Below are positions 7,261 through 17,863 of a DNA stretch of 64,000 bases, piece by piece; the stretch's first letter is position 1, and each line of letters opens with the position of its first letter. A program made the position numbers and the translations under genes. The stretch spans positions 46,906-110,905 of the forward strand of contig NZ_RZRU01000021.1 of assembly GCF_003997495.1 (NCBI RefSeq). Direction: 5' to 3'. Source of the DNA: Mesorhizobium sp. M7A.F.Ca.US.008.03.1.1. Its GTDB lineage: Bacteria; Pseudomonadota; Alphaproteobacteria; Rhizobiales; Rhizobiaceae. The notes beneath the pieces were generated by a model that did not search any database, was not told where the DNA came from, and saw only the letters and a list, made by a program, of their open reading frames with translations.

Positions 7261-8247
7261 ATGGTGGATTTCGACCGGATCGACAAGCTGATCGCAGCGG
7301 TGCCCCCCGCCTTGGCGCTTCGCGCCGGATTGGACCTTGGCATCTTCACCCGGCTCGGTGAAAGTGCTGTGACTGCCGACAGCCTCGAGGCCACGCTCAA
7401 AGTCGAACCCGATCGTCTGTCGCGGCTCCTCTACGCGCTCGCCAGCATCGGTCTCCTCGAAGTCGACGATGGTCAATTTCGCAACGGAGCCGAAGCGTCG
7501 GAGTTCCTCGACGCGTCCAAGCCGACCTATCGCGGCGGTGATCATGCGCTGCTGCGCGAGCTTTGGGGAGCCGACCTGCTGACTGCAGAGTCACTGCGGC
7601 AGAACCGGCCGGCTGCGCTGCACGACTTTTCCGATGCGGGACCTGAGTCCGTGGCGGCTTTCAGCCGCATGCTCGCGCCGGGCGGGGTGATTTTCGGCCG
7701 AAATCTGGCCCGGGAGATGGACCTCTCGGCGGTCGGTTCGGTGATCGACATCGGCGGAGGCGCCGGGACCATACTGGTCGGGCTTCGCGAGCGGTGGCCG
7801 CACATTGCGGCGACGCTGATGGAACTCCCAACGGTCGCAGCGGTCGCGCCAGCTATCCTGTCTGAATACGGTGCCGACGACGTGGTTGTCGAAGAGGGGG
7901 ACATAACCGTCGCGCCATCGATCGGTCGGCACGATCTGGCGATCCTGAAGGCCGTCGTCCAGGTGCTTCCGCGGGACCAGGCGCGCAGTTCGATCCTGAA
8001 CGCGGCACGTTGCCTCACACAAGGCGGCGAGATCGCAATTGCGGGGTGGGGTGTCGTCGATGACGACCGCCTCGGCCCGCCTGAGGGTGTCTTTCTCAAT
8101 CTCACCTTCTTGAACCTCTATCGCCATGGCGAATCGTACACTGAAGGTCAGTATCGCGCATGGATGACCGAGGCTGGATTCCGGGATATCTCCAGGTCGC
8201 GCCTGACGGACGGCTGCACGTTGTTTCGCGCGCGCCTCACGGGCTGA
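7261..8247 (+). CDS. SAM-dependent O-methyltransferase (plant-type/AcMT-like fold)
   Basis: A 328-residue enzyme with the two-part build of hydroxyneurosporene/small-molecule O-methyltransferases. An N-terminal helical dimerisation domain (LALRAGLDLGIFTRL, then DRLSRLLYALASIGLLE) is followed by a Rossmann domain with SAM motif I VIDIGGGAGTI at about residue 161 and the downstream motifs DLAILKAVVQVLP and GEIAIAGWGVVDD. The substrate is probably a small hydroxylated aromatic or polyketide-like molecule, but it cannot be read from the sequence. The start at 7261 has GGAGGGG at 7247-7253; the ATG at 7213 lacks a site. It ends one base before the convergent peptidase gene. Confidence 0.8.
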   Translation: MVDFDRIDKLIAAVPPALALRAGLDLGIFTRLGESAVTADSLEATLKVEPDRLSRLLYALASIGLLEVDDGQFRNGAEASEFLDASKPTYRGGDHALLRELWGADLLTAESLRQNRPAALHDFSDAGPESVAAFSRMLAPGGVIFGRNLAREMDLSAVGSVIDIGGGAGTILVGLRERWPHIAATLMELPTVAAVAPAILSEYGADDVVVEEGDITVAPSIGRHDLAILKAVVQVLPRDQARSSILNAARCLTQGGEIAIAGWGVVDDDRLGPPEGVFLNLTFLNLYRHGESYTEGQYRAWMTEAGFRDISRSRLTDGCTLFRARLTG

Positions 8248-8248
8248 C

Positions 8249-9307
8249 TCAATAACAGCGATCTGCCGCCGCAAGTGCCTCGGCACGGTGAGCTTCGTCC
8301 AGTGCGCCAATCCGCCGGACCGACGCATAGAACCTGACATAATCGCCCGAACACAAGTCGAACAGGCGGAGAAACGCGGTCACCCGATCGCTATAGACGG
8401 AAGTCGCGGCGAGCTTTGCATTGTTGATTGGGGACGCGAACCAGGCATCGTATCCCCTGTATCGGCCCCAGCGCCTGTCGCGCATGTGTCGGTAGCGCAT
8501 CCGCAGCCGTTCAATCGCGGCCGTCTTTGCGGCCAGCTTTTGCTCCGAGGTGCCGGCGTTGGAATAGACTTTCGCCAACTCGTCCCGGGTCCGCGACACC
8601 AGCGCAAGAAATTCAGCCTTGCGTCTCCGGGCGGCTTCGTAGCGGCGCAATGCGGCGGTATCGCCAGTCGCGCGCAGCCATTTTCTAACGCCGGTTGTTT
8701 CGACGGCGACAGCGAACGCCTCGTTGAATGCGGAATCGTCGTGTACGTAGACGCGCTGATGGGCGAGTTCATGGAACACCAGCGCTGCAAGATAGGTTTC
8801 ATCCTGGCCGAACATCGTGCTTAGCAGCGGGTCACTTGACCAGCCAAGCGTGGAATATGCAGTGATGCCCGTCACATAGACGTCCATGCCCTGTCCTTGA
8901 AGTTCGACAGCGGTTTCAGTCGCGGACTTCCTGGAGAAATATCCCCGGTAGGGAACGCAGCCGAAAACAGGAAAACACCATGTTCGCGGCGTCAGCGAAA
9001 ATGCCGGCGCGGCGAAGACGGCCCATGTCACCGAATCCCGACCAATGTCGACATAGCTGCGGTAGCTGTTGTTGTCGGGCAGCGCCAGTTCATCCGTTGC
9101 GAACTGTCGTATAGCGCTCGCCGATGCCATTCGAGCGCGCAATGCCTTCGGCGTCGAAGGATCCTCGATCAGCTTTCCGACATCCTGGCGCGCCGTCATG
9201 ATCTGCAGATGACCCTTCACGGACTGCGCGTAGTAGGAAACACTGGTGCAGCCGGTCACGCCGGACAGCACGGTCATAACCGCAACCAATCGAAAGAATG
9301 CGCGCAT
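8249..9307 (-). CDS. Putative aminopeptidase lipoprotein (PF10023-like)
   Basis: A 352-residue protein with a lipoprotein signal: a hydrophobic N-terminus and the lipobox SGVTGC, with Cys at residue 20. It should be exported and lipid-anchored. The zinc-peptidase motif H179-E-L-A-H183 (VFHELAHQRVYV) is followed by NEAFAVAVE, which supplies a third ligand as in gluzincins. GYFSRKSATETA, the YSTLGWSSDPLLSTM segment and the length fit the predicted 'Aminopep' family. The substrate is unknown. The start at 9307 puts the signal peptide at the N-terminus; a longer frame from 9385 would add 26 polar residues and hide it. Confidence 0.8.
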   Translation of the reverse strand: MRAFFRLVAVMTVLSGVTGCTSVSYYAQSVKGHLQIMTARQDVGKLIEDPSTPKALRARMASASAIRQFATDELALPDNNSYRSYVDIGRDSVTWAVFAAPAFSLTPRTWCFPVFGCVPYRGYFSRKSATETAVELQGQGMDVYVTGITAYSTLGWSSDPLLSTMFGQDETYLAALVFHELAHQRVYVHDDSAFNEAFAVAVETTGVRKWLRATGDTAALRRYEAARRRKAEFLALVSRTRDELAKVYSNAGTSEQKLAAKTAAIERLRMRYRHMRDRRWGRYRGYDAWFASPINNAKLAATSVYSDRVTAFLRLFDLCSGDYVRFYASVRRIGALDEAHRAEALAAADRCY

Positions 9308-9400
9308 CACGATTTGCCCACAGCAGTGCTCCCCGTACCGATCGGACTGTTGTCGCGATTGCCCCCAGGTCCCAAGCAGTCGCATCGATTTGATCGAGGT

Positions 9401-10048
9401 CTATAGCTTTCTAAAGAATCCGGACAGAATATTCGGACCCGCTTCACCGGGCCGCAGTCTGATCCCATCCTCGAAACAGTTCAGCGTCACGCATTCGAAG
9501 CCGCTGTGTGCGAGGAGTGCCACCAGCGAGTCGCGGTCGAAGTGGTGGAGGTGCTCGTCGGGAAGACGCATACGCCACGTCCGGAACCACGCGTCGCCGT
9601 CGGCGCCGAGCTCGCGCCAGCGGCAGTAAGGGACGGCGACGGCAAGGTAGCGGGCCTTAAGCCGGGCGAGGAAACCCAGATCCGGGATGTGCTCAAGCAC
9701 GTCGAACATGGCGACGAGATCCCACGAGCTGGAGAGCGCCTCGTCCCAATCGACGAAGCGCACGCCCTTGGGCAGCGGAAACCTGGTTATGTCGCAGCCG
9801 GCGCAGTCGGCGACCCCGGTTATTTTCGCGGCTTCGATGAATGTGCCGGTGCCATATCCGATCTCCAGCACGGACCGCGGAATCGCGCCGGTGAGTCCCA
9901 GCACCCAGCCAAGTCGCTGATATCCGAGCTTGATGGTCCGGTCACTCAGGTCCTCGTAATAGGAAATGTACTGCTTGTCGTATTTGATCGGTTTGGAGTC
10001 GACCTGGTGGATCACGCCAAACCCGTCCACCGCGTAGTTGTCCAACAT
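9401..10048 (-). CDS. Class I SAM-dependent methyltransferase
   Basis: A 215-residue methyltransferase with motif I VLEIGYGTGTFIEAA, an acidic segment (CDITRFPLPKGVRFVDWDEA) and FDVLEHIPDLGFLARLK, typical of type 11/12 Rossmann methyltransferases. The opening residues (MLDNYAVDGFGVIHQVDSKP) look like those of methyltransferases of cell-surface sugar or secondary metabolism, but this is a weak clue. It is transcribed toward the lipoprotein peptidase and separated from the liv genes by about 100 bases, so it may be a single-gene unit. The acceptor substrate is unknown. Confidence 0.75.
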   Translation of the reverse strand: MLDNYAVDGFGVIHQVDSKPIKYDKQYISYYEDLSDRTIKLGYQRLGWVLGLTGAIPRSVLEIGYGTGTFIEAAKITGVADCAGCDITRFPLPKGVRFVDWDEALSSSWDLVAMFDVLEHIPDLGFLARLKARYLAVAVPYCRWRELGADGDAWFRTWRMRLPDEHLHHFDRDSLVALLAHSGFECVTLNCFEDGIRLRPGEAGPNILSGFFRKL

Positions 10049-10146
10049 TGGCGTGCGGCCTCCGGATTCCGAGCTCCTTACATGGCACAGCTAAACGCAA
10101 CCGGGCAATCGAGCGGTTCAGGTATTCAGGCGCCAGCTTGAACTGA

Positions 10147-11139
10147 TCAGTCCTTGCCCGCCCGCTTGAAAAACCGCGCGTAAAATTCGCCGACTATGCC
10201 GCGCCGGAAGACGAGCACGCACACCATGAAGATCAGGCCGGTGGCGATGGTCACCGGAAAGCCGGAGGTGGCAAGCGTGTTTTCCAGGCCGATGACCAGG
10301 CTGGCGCCGATGATCGGCCCGACCATCGTACCGATGCCGCCGAGAAGCGTCATCAGGATCACCTCGCCCGACATCTGCCAGGTGACGTCGGTGAGCGTGG
10401 CGAACTGGAAGACGATCGCCTTGAGCGAGCCGGCCAGCCCGGCCAGCGCCGCCGACATGACGAAGGCGCCCAGCTTGTAGTTGGCGACGGAATAGCCCAG
10501 CGAAATGGCGCGGTTCTCGTTTTCGCGGATCGAGCGCAGGATCATGCCGAACGGCGAATTGACGATGCGCCAGATGGCGAAGACGCCGATCAGGAACACC
10601 GCCAACACGAAGTAATACATGTTCAGCGAGACGTTCAGGTCGAGGACCCCAAGCAGCATGCCGCGCGGCACGCCCTGGATGCCGTCCTCGCCTTGCGTGA
10701 AGGGCGCCTGAACGCAGAAGAAGAAGAACATCTGCGACAGCGCCAGCGTGATCATGGCGAAGTAGATGCCCTGCCGGCGAATGGCGAAAAAGCCCATGAC
10801 AAGGCCGAGCAGGGCCGCACCCGCCATGCCGAGCAGGATGCCGGCTTCCGGCGGCCAGCCCCAGACCTTGACGGCATGCGCGGTGAAATAGGCGGCGCCG
10901 CCGAAGAAGGTGGCGTGGCCGAACGACAGGAGCCCGGTATAGCCGAGCAGGAGATTGAATGCGCAGGCAAACAGCGCGAAGCACAGCATCTTCATCAGGA
11001 AGATCGGATAGACCAGGAAAGGCGCCACCAGCAGCGCCAGGATGCCGAGCCCGACCAGCGTCCATTCAAGCCGTGCCGAGGTTTTGGCCGATGCCTCGCG
11101 ATGCGTCAGTTCCGACATGTCGGATGTCCCTTCCGACAT
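10147..11139 (-). CDS. livM: Branched-chain amino-acid-type ABC permease LivM
   Basis: A 330-residue inner-membrane permease with about ten hydrophobic segments and the LivM landmarks NLLLGYTGLLSFGHATFFGGAAYF (shown in part), VQAPFTQGEDGIQG and SIRENENRAISLGYSV, the last being the coupling loop that contacts the ATPases. It is the last gene of a minus-strand operon: binding protein, livG, livF, livH, livM. The start region is duplicated: ATGTCGGAA with its upstream GGAAGGGAC occurs twice, so both 11139 and 11118 are workable starts. The livH stop lies one base before the first ATG. The ligand may be a branched-chain amino acid, urea, amide or another small polar compound. Confidence 0.93.
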   Translation of the reverse strand: MSEGTSDMSELTHREASAKTSARLEWTLVGLGILALLVAPFLVYPIFLMKMLCFALFACAFNLLLGYTGLLSFGHATFFGGAAYFTAHAVKVWGWPPEAGILLGMAGAALLGLVMGFFAIRRQGIYFAMITLALSQMFFFFCVQAPFTQGEDGIQGVPRGMLLGVLDLNVSLNMYYFVLAVFLIGVFAIWRIVNSPFGMILRSIRENENRAISLGYSVANYKLGAFVMSAALAGLAGSLKAIVFQFATLTDVTWQMSGEVILMTLLGGIGTMVGPIIGASLVIGLENTLATSGFPVTIATGLIFMVCVLVFRRGIVGEFYARFFKRAGKD

Positions 11140-11140
11140 G

Positions 11141-12028
11141 TCAGGCGTCCCTTCCGAACAGGCCGGCGGGCCGGACCAGAAGCACGATGGCCATGATGAC
11201 GAAGACCACGAGGTTGGAGGCCTCGGGGTAGAAGACCTTGGTCAGCCCTTCGGCAAGGCCAAGCATATAGCCGGTGACGATCGCGCCGAGGATCGATCCC
11301 ATGCCGCCGACCACGACGACCGCGAAGACGACGATGATGAGATCCGATCCCATAAGCGGGCTCACCTGGTAGATCGGTGCTGCCAGAATTCCGGCAAGAC
11401 CGGCAAGCGCGGAGCCCAGACCATAGGTCAGGGTCAGCAGCAACGGCACGTTGACGCCGAAAGCCTGGACGAGACGGGGATTCTCCGTTGCCGCGCGCAA
11501 ATAGGACCCAAGCCTGGTCTTCTCGATCAGCGCCCAGGTGCCGAAGCAGACGATCAGCGAGGCGACCACCACCCAGCCGCGGTAGTTGGGCAGGAGCATG
11601 AAGCCGAGATTGGTGCCCCCGGCAAGCAGCGGCGGCACGGCGTAGGGGTTTCCCGAGACGCCGTAATAGTAGCGGAAGATGCCTTCGAGCACGAGCGCGA
11701 GGCCGAAGGTGAAGAGCAGGCCGTAGAGCGGATCGAGCTCGTACAGCCTCGACAGCGCCAGGCGCTCGATCACGATGCCGAAGACACCGACGATCAGCGG
11801 CGCAAGGATCAAGGCGGGCCAGTAACCGATGCCGAGATGGGTGAGAAGCAGATAGCCGACGAAGGCGCCGAGCATATACTGGGCGCCATGGGCGAAATTG
11901 ATGACGCGCAGCAAGCCGAATATGACGGCCAGCCCGAGGCTCAACATGGCGTAGAAAGAGCCGTTGATCAGGCCGACCAGCAACTGGCCGAGGAATGCCT
12001 GCACGGGGATGCCGAAGATCATCGTCAT
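11141..12028 (-). CDS. livH: Branched-chain amino-acid-type ABC permease LivH
   Basis: About 295 residues of inner-membrane permease opening with FLGQLLVGLINGSFYAMLSL and LAVIFGLLRVINFAHGAQYM, the classic LivH N-terminal signature. ATENPRLVQAFGVNVPLLLT near the middle is the cytoplasmic loop facing the ATPases. The gene sits between livF and livM in the same operon. I chose the ATG at 12028; a GTG at 12043 would overlap the livF stop by 8 bases and is possible. Together with livM it forms the heterodimeric channel. Confidence 0.93.
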   Translation of the reverse strand: MTMIFGIPVQAFLGQLLVGLINGSFYAMLSLGLAVIFGLLRVINFAHGAQYMLGAFVGYLLLTHLGIGYWPALILAPLIVGVFGIVIERLALSRLYELDPLYGLLFTFGLALVLEGIFRYYYGVSGNPYAVPPLLAGGTNLGFMLLPNYRGWVVVASLIVCFGTWALIEKTRLGSYLRAATENPRLVQAFGVNVPLLLTLTYGLGSALAGLAGILAAPIYQVSPLMGSDLIIVVFAVVVVGGMGSILGAIVTGYMLGLAEGLTKVFYPEASNLVVFVIMAIVLLVRPAGLFGRDA

Positions 12029-12035
12029 GGCGCCA

Positions 12036-12746
12036 TCATACACCCAGGACTTCGTGGAGCTGCGTCATGCGGTCCGGCAGTTCGCCTACCGGAAACCCTG
12101 CCACGACCTTGCCATGCTCCATCAGATAGAAACGATCGGCGACACGACTGGCGAAGCGGAAGTTCTGCTCGACCAGCAGGATCGTCATGCCGCGCTTTTT
12201 CAACGTCGCCAGCAACGCGCCGATGCGCTGTACGATGACGGGAGCGAGACCCTCCGTCGGCTCATCGAGAAGCAGCATTTTGACGCCGGTTCGCAGCATG
12301 CGTGCGATCGCCAGCATCTGCTGTTCGCCGCCCGATAGCCTCGTGCCGGGGCTGTTGCGGCGCTCCTTCAGATTGGGGAAGAGATCGAATATCTCCTCGA
12401 CGCTCATGCCGCCCTCGGCGACGACCGGCGGCAGCAGCAGGTTCTCGTCGACGGTCAGCGTCGCGAAGATGCCGCGTTCCTCGGGCACGAAGCCGATGCC
12501 TTGATGGGCGGTGCGGTGCAGCGGCAGCCGCATCAGATCCTTGCCGTCGAAAGCGATCCGGCCGGTCCGCTTGCGGATCAGCCCCATGATGGCGCGCAGC
12601 GTCGTCGTCTTGCCGACGCCGTTGCGGCCAAGCAGCGTGACCGTCTCGCCGGAAAACACTTCCAGGTCGACGCCGTGCAGCGCATGGCCCTCGCCATACC
12701 AAGCGTTGAGGCCGCCGACCGTAAGGAGGGGTGCGGCGCTAGTCAT
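12036..12746 (-). CDS. livF: ABC transporter ATPase LivF
   Basis: A 236-residue nucleotide-binding subunit with Walker A GRNGVGKTTT, signature LSGGEQQMLAIARML, Walker B MLLLDEPTEGLAP and the switch His in ILLVEQN. The LivF-type short C-terminus and FVPEERGIFATLTVDENL are characteristic. It overlaps the end of livG by 8 bases, consistent with coupled translation. It pairs with LivG to drive import through LivH and LivM. Confidence 0.95.
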   Translation of the reverse strand: MTSAAPLLTVGGLNAWYGEGHALHGVDLEVFSGETVTLLGRNGVGKTTTLRAIMGLIRKRTGRIAFDGKDLMRLPLHRTAHQGIGFVPEERGIFATLTVDENLLLPPVVAEGGMSVEEIFDLFPNLKERRNSPGTRLSGGEQQMLAIARMLRTGVKMLLLDEPTEGLAPVIVQRIGALLATLKKRGMTILLVEQNFRFASRVADRFYLMEHGKVVAGFPVGELPDRMTQLHEVLGV

Positions 12747-13518
12747 CGGCGGTACCCATATAGGCGATCTTGACGCGCTCGTCGCAGCTGACCGTGGCGT
12801 AATCGCCGGCGGCCAGCACCTCGCCGCGCTGCATGACCGTTATCCAGTCGCAAAGGTCGGCCACCACGGTCAGATTGTGCTCGACCATCAGCACGGCGCG
12901 ATCCCTGGCCACCGAACGGATGAGGTCGGAAACGGTGGCCACGTCCTCATGCCCCATGCCGGCCATCGGCTCGTCCAGCAGCAGCACTTTCGGATCGAGC
13001 GCCAAGGTCGTGGCGATCTCGAGCACGCGTTTCCTGCCATAGGAAAGATCGCCGGCAAGCCTGTTCCTGGCGTCATCCAGACCGACCGAGCGCAGCAATT
13101 CCTCGGCGCGCGGCGTCAGCCGGTCGAGCGCCGCCAGCGAGCGCCAGAACTGAACGCTGAGCCCGCCCGGCCGCTGCAGCGCGACGCGGACATTGTCGAG
13201 CACGCTGAGGTGCGGAAAAATCGCCGATATCTGGAACGAGCGCACCAGGCCCATCCGCGCGACCCTGGCCGGCGACGCGCGGGTGATGTCGTGGCCAAGC
13301 AGTTCGATCCTGCCGCTGGTCGGCGCCAGGAACTTGGTGAGCAGGTTGAAGACCGTCGTCTTGCCGGCGCCGTTGGGTCCGATCAGGGCATGGACGTTGC
13401 CATGGCGGACATCCAGATCGACGTTTTTCACGGCGATGAAGCCGGCAAAGTCACGCCGCAACCCGCGGGCGGAAAGCACCACAGGCGGCTCGTTCGCGTT
13501 CAGGTCAGGCGGCGCCAT
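12739..13518 (-). CDS. livG: ABC transporter ATPase LivG
   Basis: About 259 residues from the ATG at 13518. Walker A is GPNGAGKTT; the LivG-type insert RSFQISAIFPHLSVLDNVRV follows. The signature is LSYGRKRVLEIAT, a known LivG variant in which the usual GGQ is YGR/K, and Walker B is VLLLDEPMAGMGHEDV. The start at 13518 lies 11 bases after the binding-protein stop (13530); a longer frame from 13620 would run deep into the preceding gene and add an unrelated N-terminus. Confidence 0.93.
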   Translation of the reverse strand: MAPPDLNANEPPVVLSARGLRRDFAGFIAVKNVDLDVRHGNVHALIGPNGAGKTTVFNLLTKFLAPTSGRIELLGHDITRASPARVARMGLVRSFQISAIFPHLSVLDNVRVALQRPGGLSVQFWRSLAALDRLTPRAEELLRSVGLDDARNRLAGDLSYGRKRVLEIATTLALDPKVLLLDEPMAGMGHEDVATVSDLIRSVARDRAVLMVEHNLTVVADLCDWITVMQRGEVLAAGDYATVSCDERVKIAYMGTADD

Positions 13519-13529
13519 GGCCGCGCCGA

Positions 13530-14738
13530 TCACTGGCCGGCCGTCGGACAGCCGCTTTCCTTTTCGCTGAGGAAGGCCTCTTTGCCCGGAATGGTGGCGA
13601 GATATTTGTAGTAGTCCCAATCCTTGGTGCTCTCGGCTGGCGCCTTGACCTGATAGAGATACATGTCGTGGACCATGTTGCCGTCCGCCTGCACCTTGCC
13701 GTTGGTTATCACCGCATCGTCCACAGGCATCGAATGCAGTTGCTTGGCGACGGCTTCGGTCTCGTCCGTGCCGGCCTTGTCGATCGCCTTCAAATACTGC
13801 GTCACCGCCGAATAGGTCGCGGCCTGGATCATGTTCGGCATGCGGTTGGTGTGCTTGAAAAAGCGCTGCCCGAATTCGCGGCTCTTGTCATCGCGATCCC
13901 AGTAATAGCCTTCGGTCAGCACGACGCCCTGCGCCGCCTGAAGGCCAAGCCCATGCACCTCGGCCAGCGTGAACAGGAGTGCGGCAAGACGCTGACCGCC
14001 CTGCACGATGCCGAATTCGGCCGCCTGCTTGATCGAGTTGGAGGTATCGAGGCCGGCATTGGCCAGGCCGATGACCTTGGCGCCCGACGATTGCGCCTGC
14101 AGCAGGAAGGACGAATAATCGGTCGACCCGAGGGGATAACGCACCTCGCCCAGCACCTTGCCGCCATGGCCCTCGACGAACTTGGTCGTCTGCTCTTTCA
14201 GCGAATAGCCGAATGCATAGTCGACGGTGACGAAGAACCAGCTGTCGCCGCCCTGCTGCACGAGAGAGCCGCCGGTGCCCACCGCTTGCGAATGTGTGTC
14301 ATAGGCCCAGTGGAAGCCATAGGGCGAGCATTGTTTGCCGGTCAGCTCCGTGGTCGCCGCGCCAGTGACGATGTCGATCTTCTTCTTTTCCTTGGAAATC
14401 CCCTGGACGGCGAGCGCCACCGAAGAGGTCGTCAGTTCCATGATGGCATCGACCTGCTCGGTGTCATACCACTGCCGGGCGATGTTGGAGGCGATATCCG
14501 GCTTGTTCTGGTGGTCGGCGCTGATGATTTCTATCGGTGCTCCCTGCACCTTGCCGCCGAAATCCTCGACCGCCATCTTGGCCGCCTCGACCGACCACTT
14601 GCCGCCGAAATCGGCATAGACGCCCGACTGGTCGTTGAGGATGCCGATCTTGACCTTGCCGTCGGAAATTTCGGCGGCCGAGGCGGGGAATGAGGATGCG
14701 ACGAGAAGCGCGGCAGAAACGAAATGGCTTACCTTCAT
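13530..14738 (-). CDS. Periplasmic substrate-binding protein of a Liv-type importer
   Basis: A 402-residue type I periplasmic binding protein (Peripla_BP_6). A Sec signal peptide occupies about residues 1-22 (MKVSHFVSAALLVASSFPAS, then AA before EISDGKVKIGILND). The mature start KIGILNDQSGVYADFGG and the middle YAFGYSLKEQTTKFV are characteristic of Liv/amide/urea-type receptors. It is the first gene of the liv operon, preceded by GGAGGAAG about 7 bases before the ATG. Rhizobial members of this group bind amino acids but also aromatic acids or other organic solutes, so the ligand is not fixed. It lacks the length and landmarks of UrtA. Confidence 0.9.
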   Translation of the reverse strand: MKVSHFVSAALLVASSFPASAAEISDGKVKIGILNDQSGVYADFGGKWSVEAAKMAVEDFGGKVQGAPIEIISADHQNKPDIASNIARQWYDTEQVDAIMELTTSSVALAVQGISKEKKKIDIVTGAATTELTGKQCSPYGFHWAYDTHSQAVGTGGSLVQQGGDSWFFVTVDYAFGYSLKEQTTKFVEGHGGKVLGEVRYPLGSTDYSSFLLQAQSSGAKVIGLANAGLDTSNSIKQAAEFGIVQGGQRLAALLFTLAEVHGLGLQAAQGVVLTEGYYWDRDDKSREFGQRFFKHTNRMPNMIQAATYSAVTQYLKAIDKAGTDETEAVAKQLHSMPVDDAVITNGKVQADGNMVHDMYLYQVKAPAESTKDWDYYKYLATIPGKEAFLSEKESGCPTAGQ

Positions 14739-14946
14739 GGTTGACTTCCTCCCATTACGATGAATCCGGCCGCCCCCTACGATCGATCATCTGCAATGGT
14801 ATTGAACATGAGGAAGAAGGGGACATAGGGCAAGAGGCCGTCCCGGATTTCGTGATCGAAGCGATGCGCTTTGGGGACAGAACGCCGGCCTTGGGCCCGA
14901 GATAGAAACACAACCACGTGAACCGCGACCTGCGGCAGTACTTGCC
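14739..14946. other. Intergenic region between the liv operon and the double ATPase
   Basis: About 208 bases holding the 5' leader of the liv operon (minus strand) and the 3' end of the amide/peptide operon. No convincing coding frame, hairpin with T-tract or repeat was seen. The liv promoter should lie here, but I could not place -35 and -10 boxes with confidence. Confidence 0.3.
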
Positions 14947-16710
<1,764 letters not shown>

Positions 16711-16746
16711 TGCAAAGGCAGAGTTCTGAAAGGTTTATTCCGGCAC

Positions 16747-16902
16747 GCCCCCCTCTGTCCTGCCGGACATCTCCCCCTCAAGGGGGGAGATTGGACGCCA
16801 CAACGGATTTCGCCAATTTTCAGCGGTGAAGAATGGGCGAGGCGGAGAAGCTGCCAATCTCCCCCCTTGAGGGGGAGATGCCCGGCAGGGCAGAGGGGGG
16901 TG
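16747..16902. repeat. Long palindromic intergenic repeat, family A, copy 1
   Basis: Outer arms CCCCCTCTGTCCTGCCGG (about 16748) and CCGGCAGGGCAGAGGGGG (about 16882-16900) pair, with inner arms CTCCCCCTCAAGGGGGGAG and its complement. The centre contains GCCAATTTTCAGCGGTGAAG. Further copies lie at 30822-30981, 61183-61343 and 63568-63697, all between genes. Such elements are a hallmark of Mesorhizobium-type genomes. Confidence 0.85.
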
Positions 16903-16918
16903 TCTTGGCGCCGACCTC

Positions 16919-17863
16919 TCATTCAAACACGCAGCGCGGAAAGTAGAACGACACCACCCAGTTCGGCATGTCGACGATTTCGCTGATGCGGAGATCGCCG
17001 CACACCGAGGCCAGCATGTAGGCTTCGACCGGGTCAATCTTGTAACGACCGGCGAGCAGGTCGACCATCTGGGCGACGGCCTCCCTGGCGCCCGCCATCA
17101 GGTCCGGACCGATGCCGGTCGTCACCTCATAGCCCTTGCCGTCGAGATGGCGCGTCACCGGGCCCGGCGTGGTGAAGCGCGGTGTCTTCAACCTGGCATC
17201 CTTGACCAGGTCGAGCTTGAGCACGACATCCATCGGGCTCTCGATCGCGGTGCCGCAGACCTCGCCGTCACCCTGTGCGGCATGCGTGTCGCCGACCGAA
17301 AACAGCGCGCCGGCCACCTCCACCGGCAGATAGAGCGTGGTGCCGGCGGCGAGATCGCGGATGTCGAGATTGCCGCCGACGCGGCGAGGCGGCACCACCG
17401 AATGGTGGCCCATTTCAGCCGGCGCGTTGCCGATGGTGCCGGCGAACGGTTTCAGCGGCACGCGGGCGTTCTTGCCGAACAGCGCCGGCTCCAGCGAGGT
17501 GGCGTCATATTTCCAGATGTTCAGCGCCGGCTCCTTGAAGTCGTCGGCGAGCAAGCCAAAACCGGGAATGTTGGCCGTCCAGCCGAAGCCGGACGGTTTG
17601 AACATCTCGATCGTCACCTTCAGCGCGTCACCCGGCTCGGCACCCTCGACGAAGATCGGCCCGGTCACCGGGTTGACCTTGGCGAAATCAAGCTTGGCGA
17701 CGTCGGCAACGGTGCTGTCAGGCCTCAGCTGACCGCCGCCGGCATCGAGACACTGGAACTCGATGGTCGAGCCGGGCGCCACCCGCTCGACCGGGGCAAA
17801 CGAATTGTCCCAACCGAAATGGTGATGGCGCCCATGGATGGTGTAGTCGCAGTTATTGCACAT
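16919..17863 (-). CDS. Acetamidase/formamidase family amidohydrolase
   Basis: A 314-residue FmdA/AmdA-type enzyme that releases ammonia from formamide, acetamide or similar short amides in the cytoplasm. Landmarks are the opening HHHFGWDNSFAPV, the segment VNPVTGPIFVEGAEPGDALK, the zinc-site region SVGDTHAAQGDGEVCGTAIE and MLASVCGDLRISEIVD. The gene overlaps the binding-protein stop by 11 bases. Its place in an operon headed by AmiC and AmiR, the amide sensor and antiterminator of Pseudomonas, strongly suggests amide induction, with the ABC importer bringing in the amide or a peptide-like precursor. Confidence 0.9.
   Translation of the reverse strand: MCNNCDYTIHGRHHHFGWDNSFAPVERVAPGSTIEFQCLDAGGGQLRPDSTVADVAKLDFAKVNPVTGPIFVEGAEPGDALKVTIEMFKPSGFGWTANIPGFGLLADDFKEPALNIWKYDATSLEPALFGKNARVPLKPFAGTIGNAPAEMGHHSVVPPRRVGGNLDIRDLAAGTTLYLPVEVAGALFSVGDTHAAQGDGEVCGTAIESPMDVVLKLDLVKDARLKTPRFTTPGPVTRHLDGKGYEVTTGIGPDLMAGAREAVAQMVDLLAGRYKIDPVEAYMLASVCGDLRISEIVDMPNWVVSFYFPRCVFE

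Noticed and set aside
11042..14693. Long plus-strand frames opposite the liv operon
   Set aside because: Their sequences are low-complexity, charged and without motifs, and the five liv genes on the minus strand are complete and overlapping in operon order.
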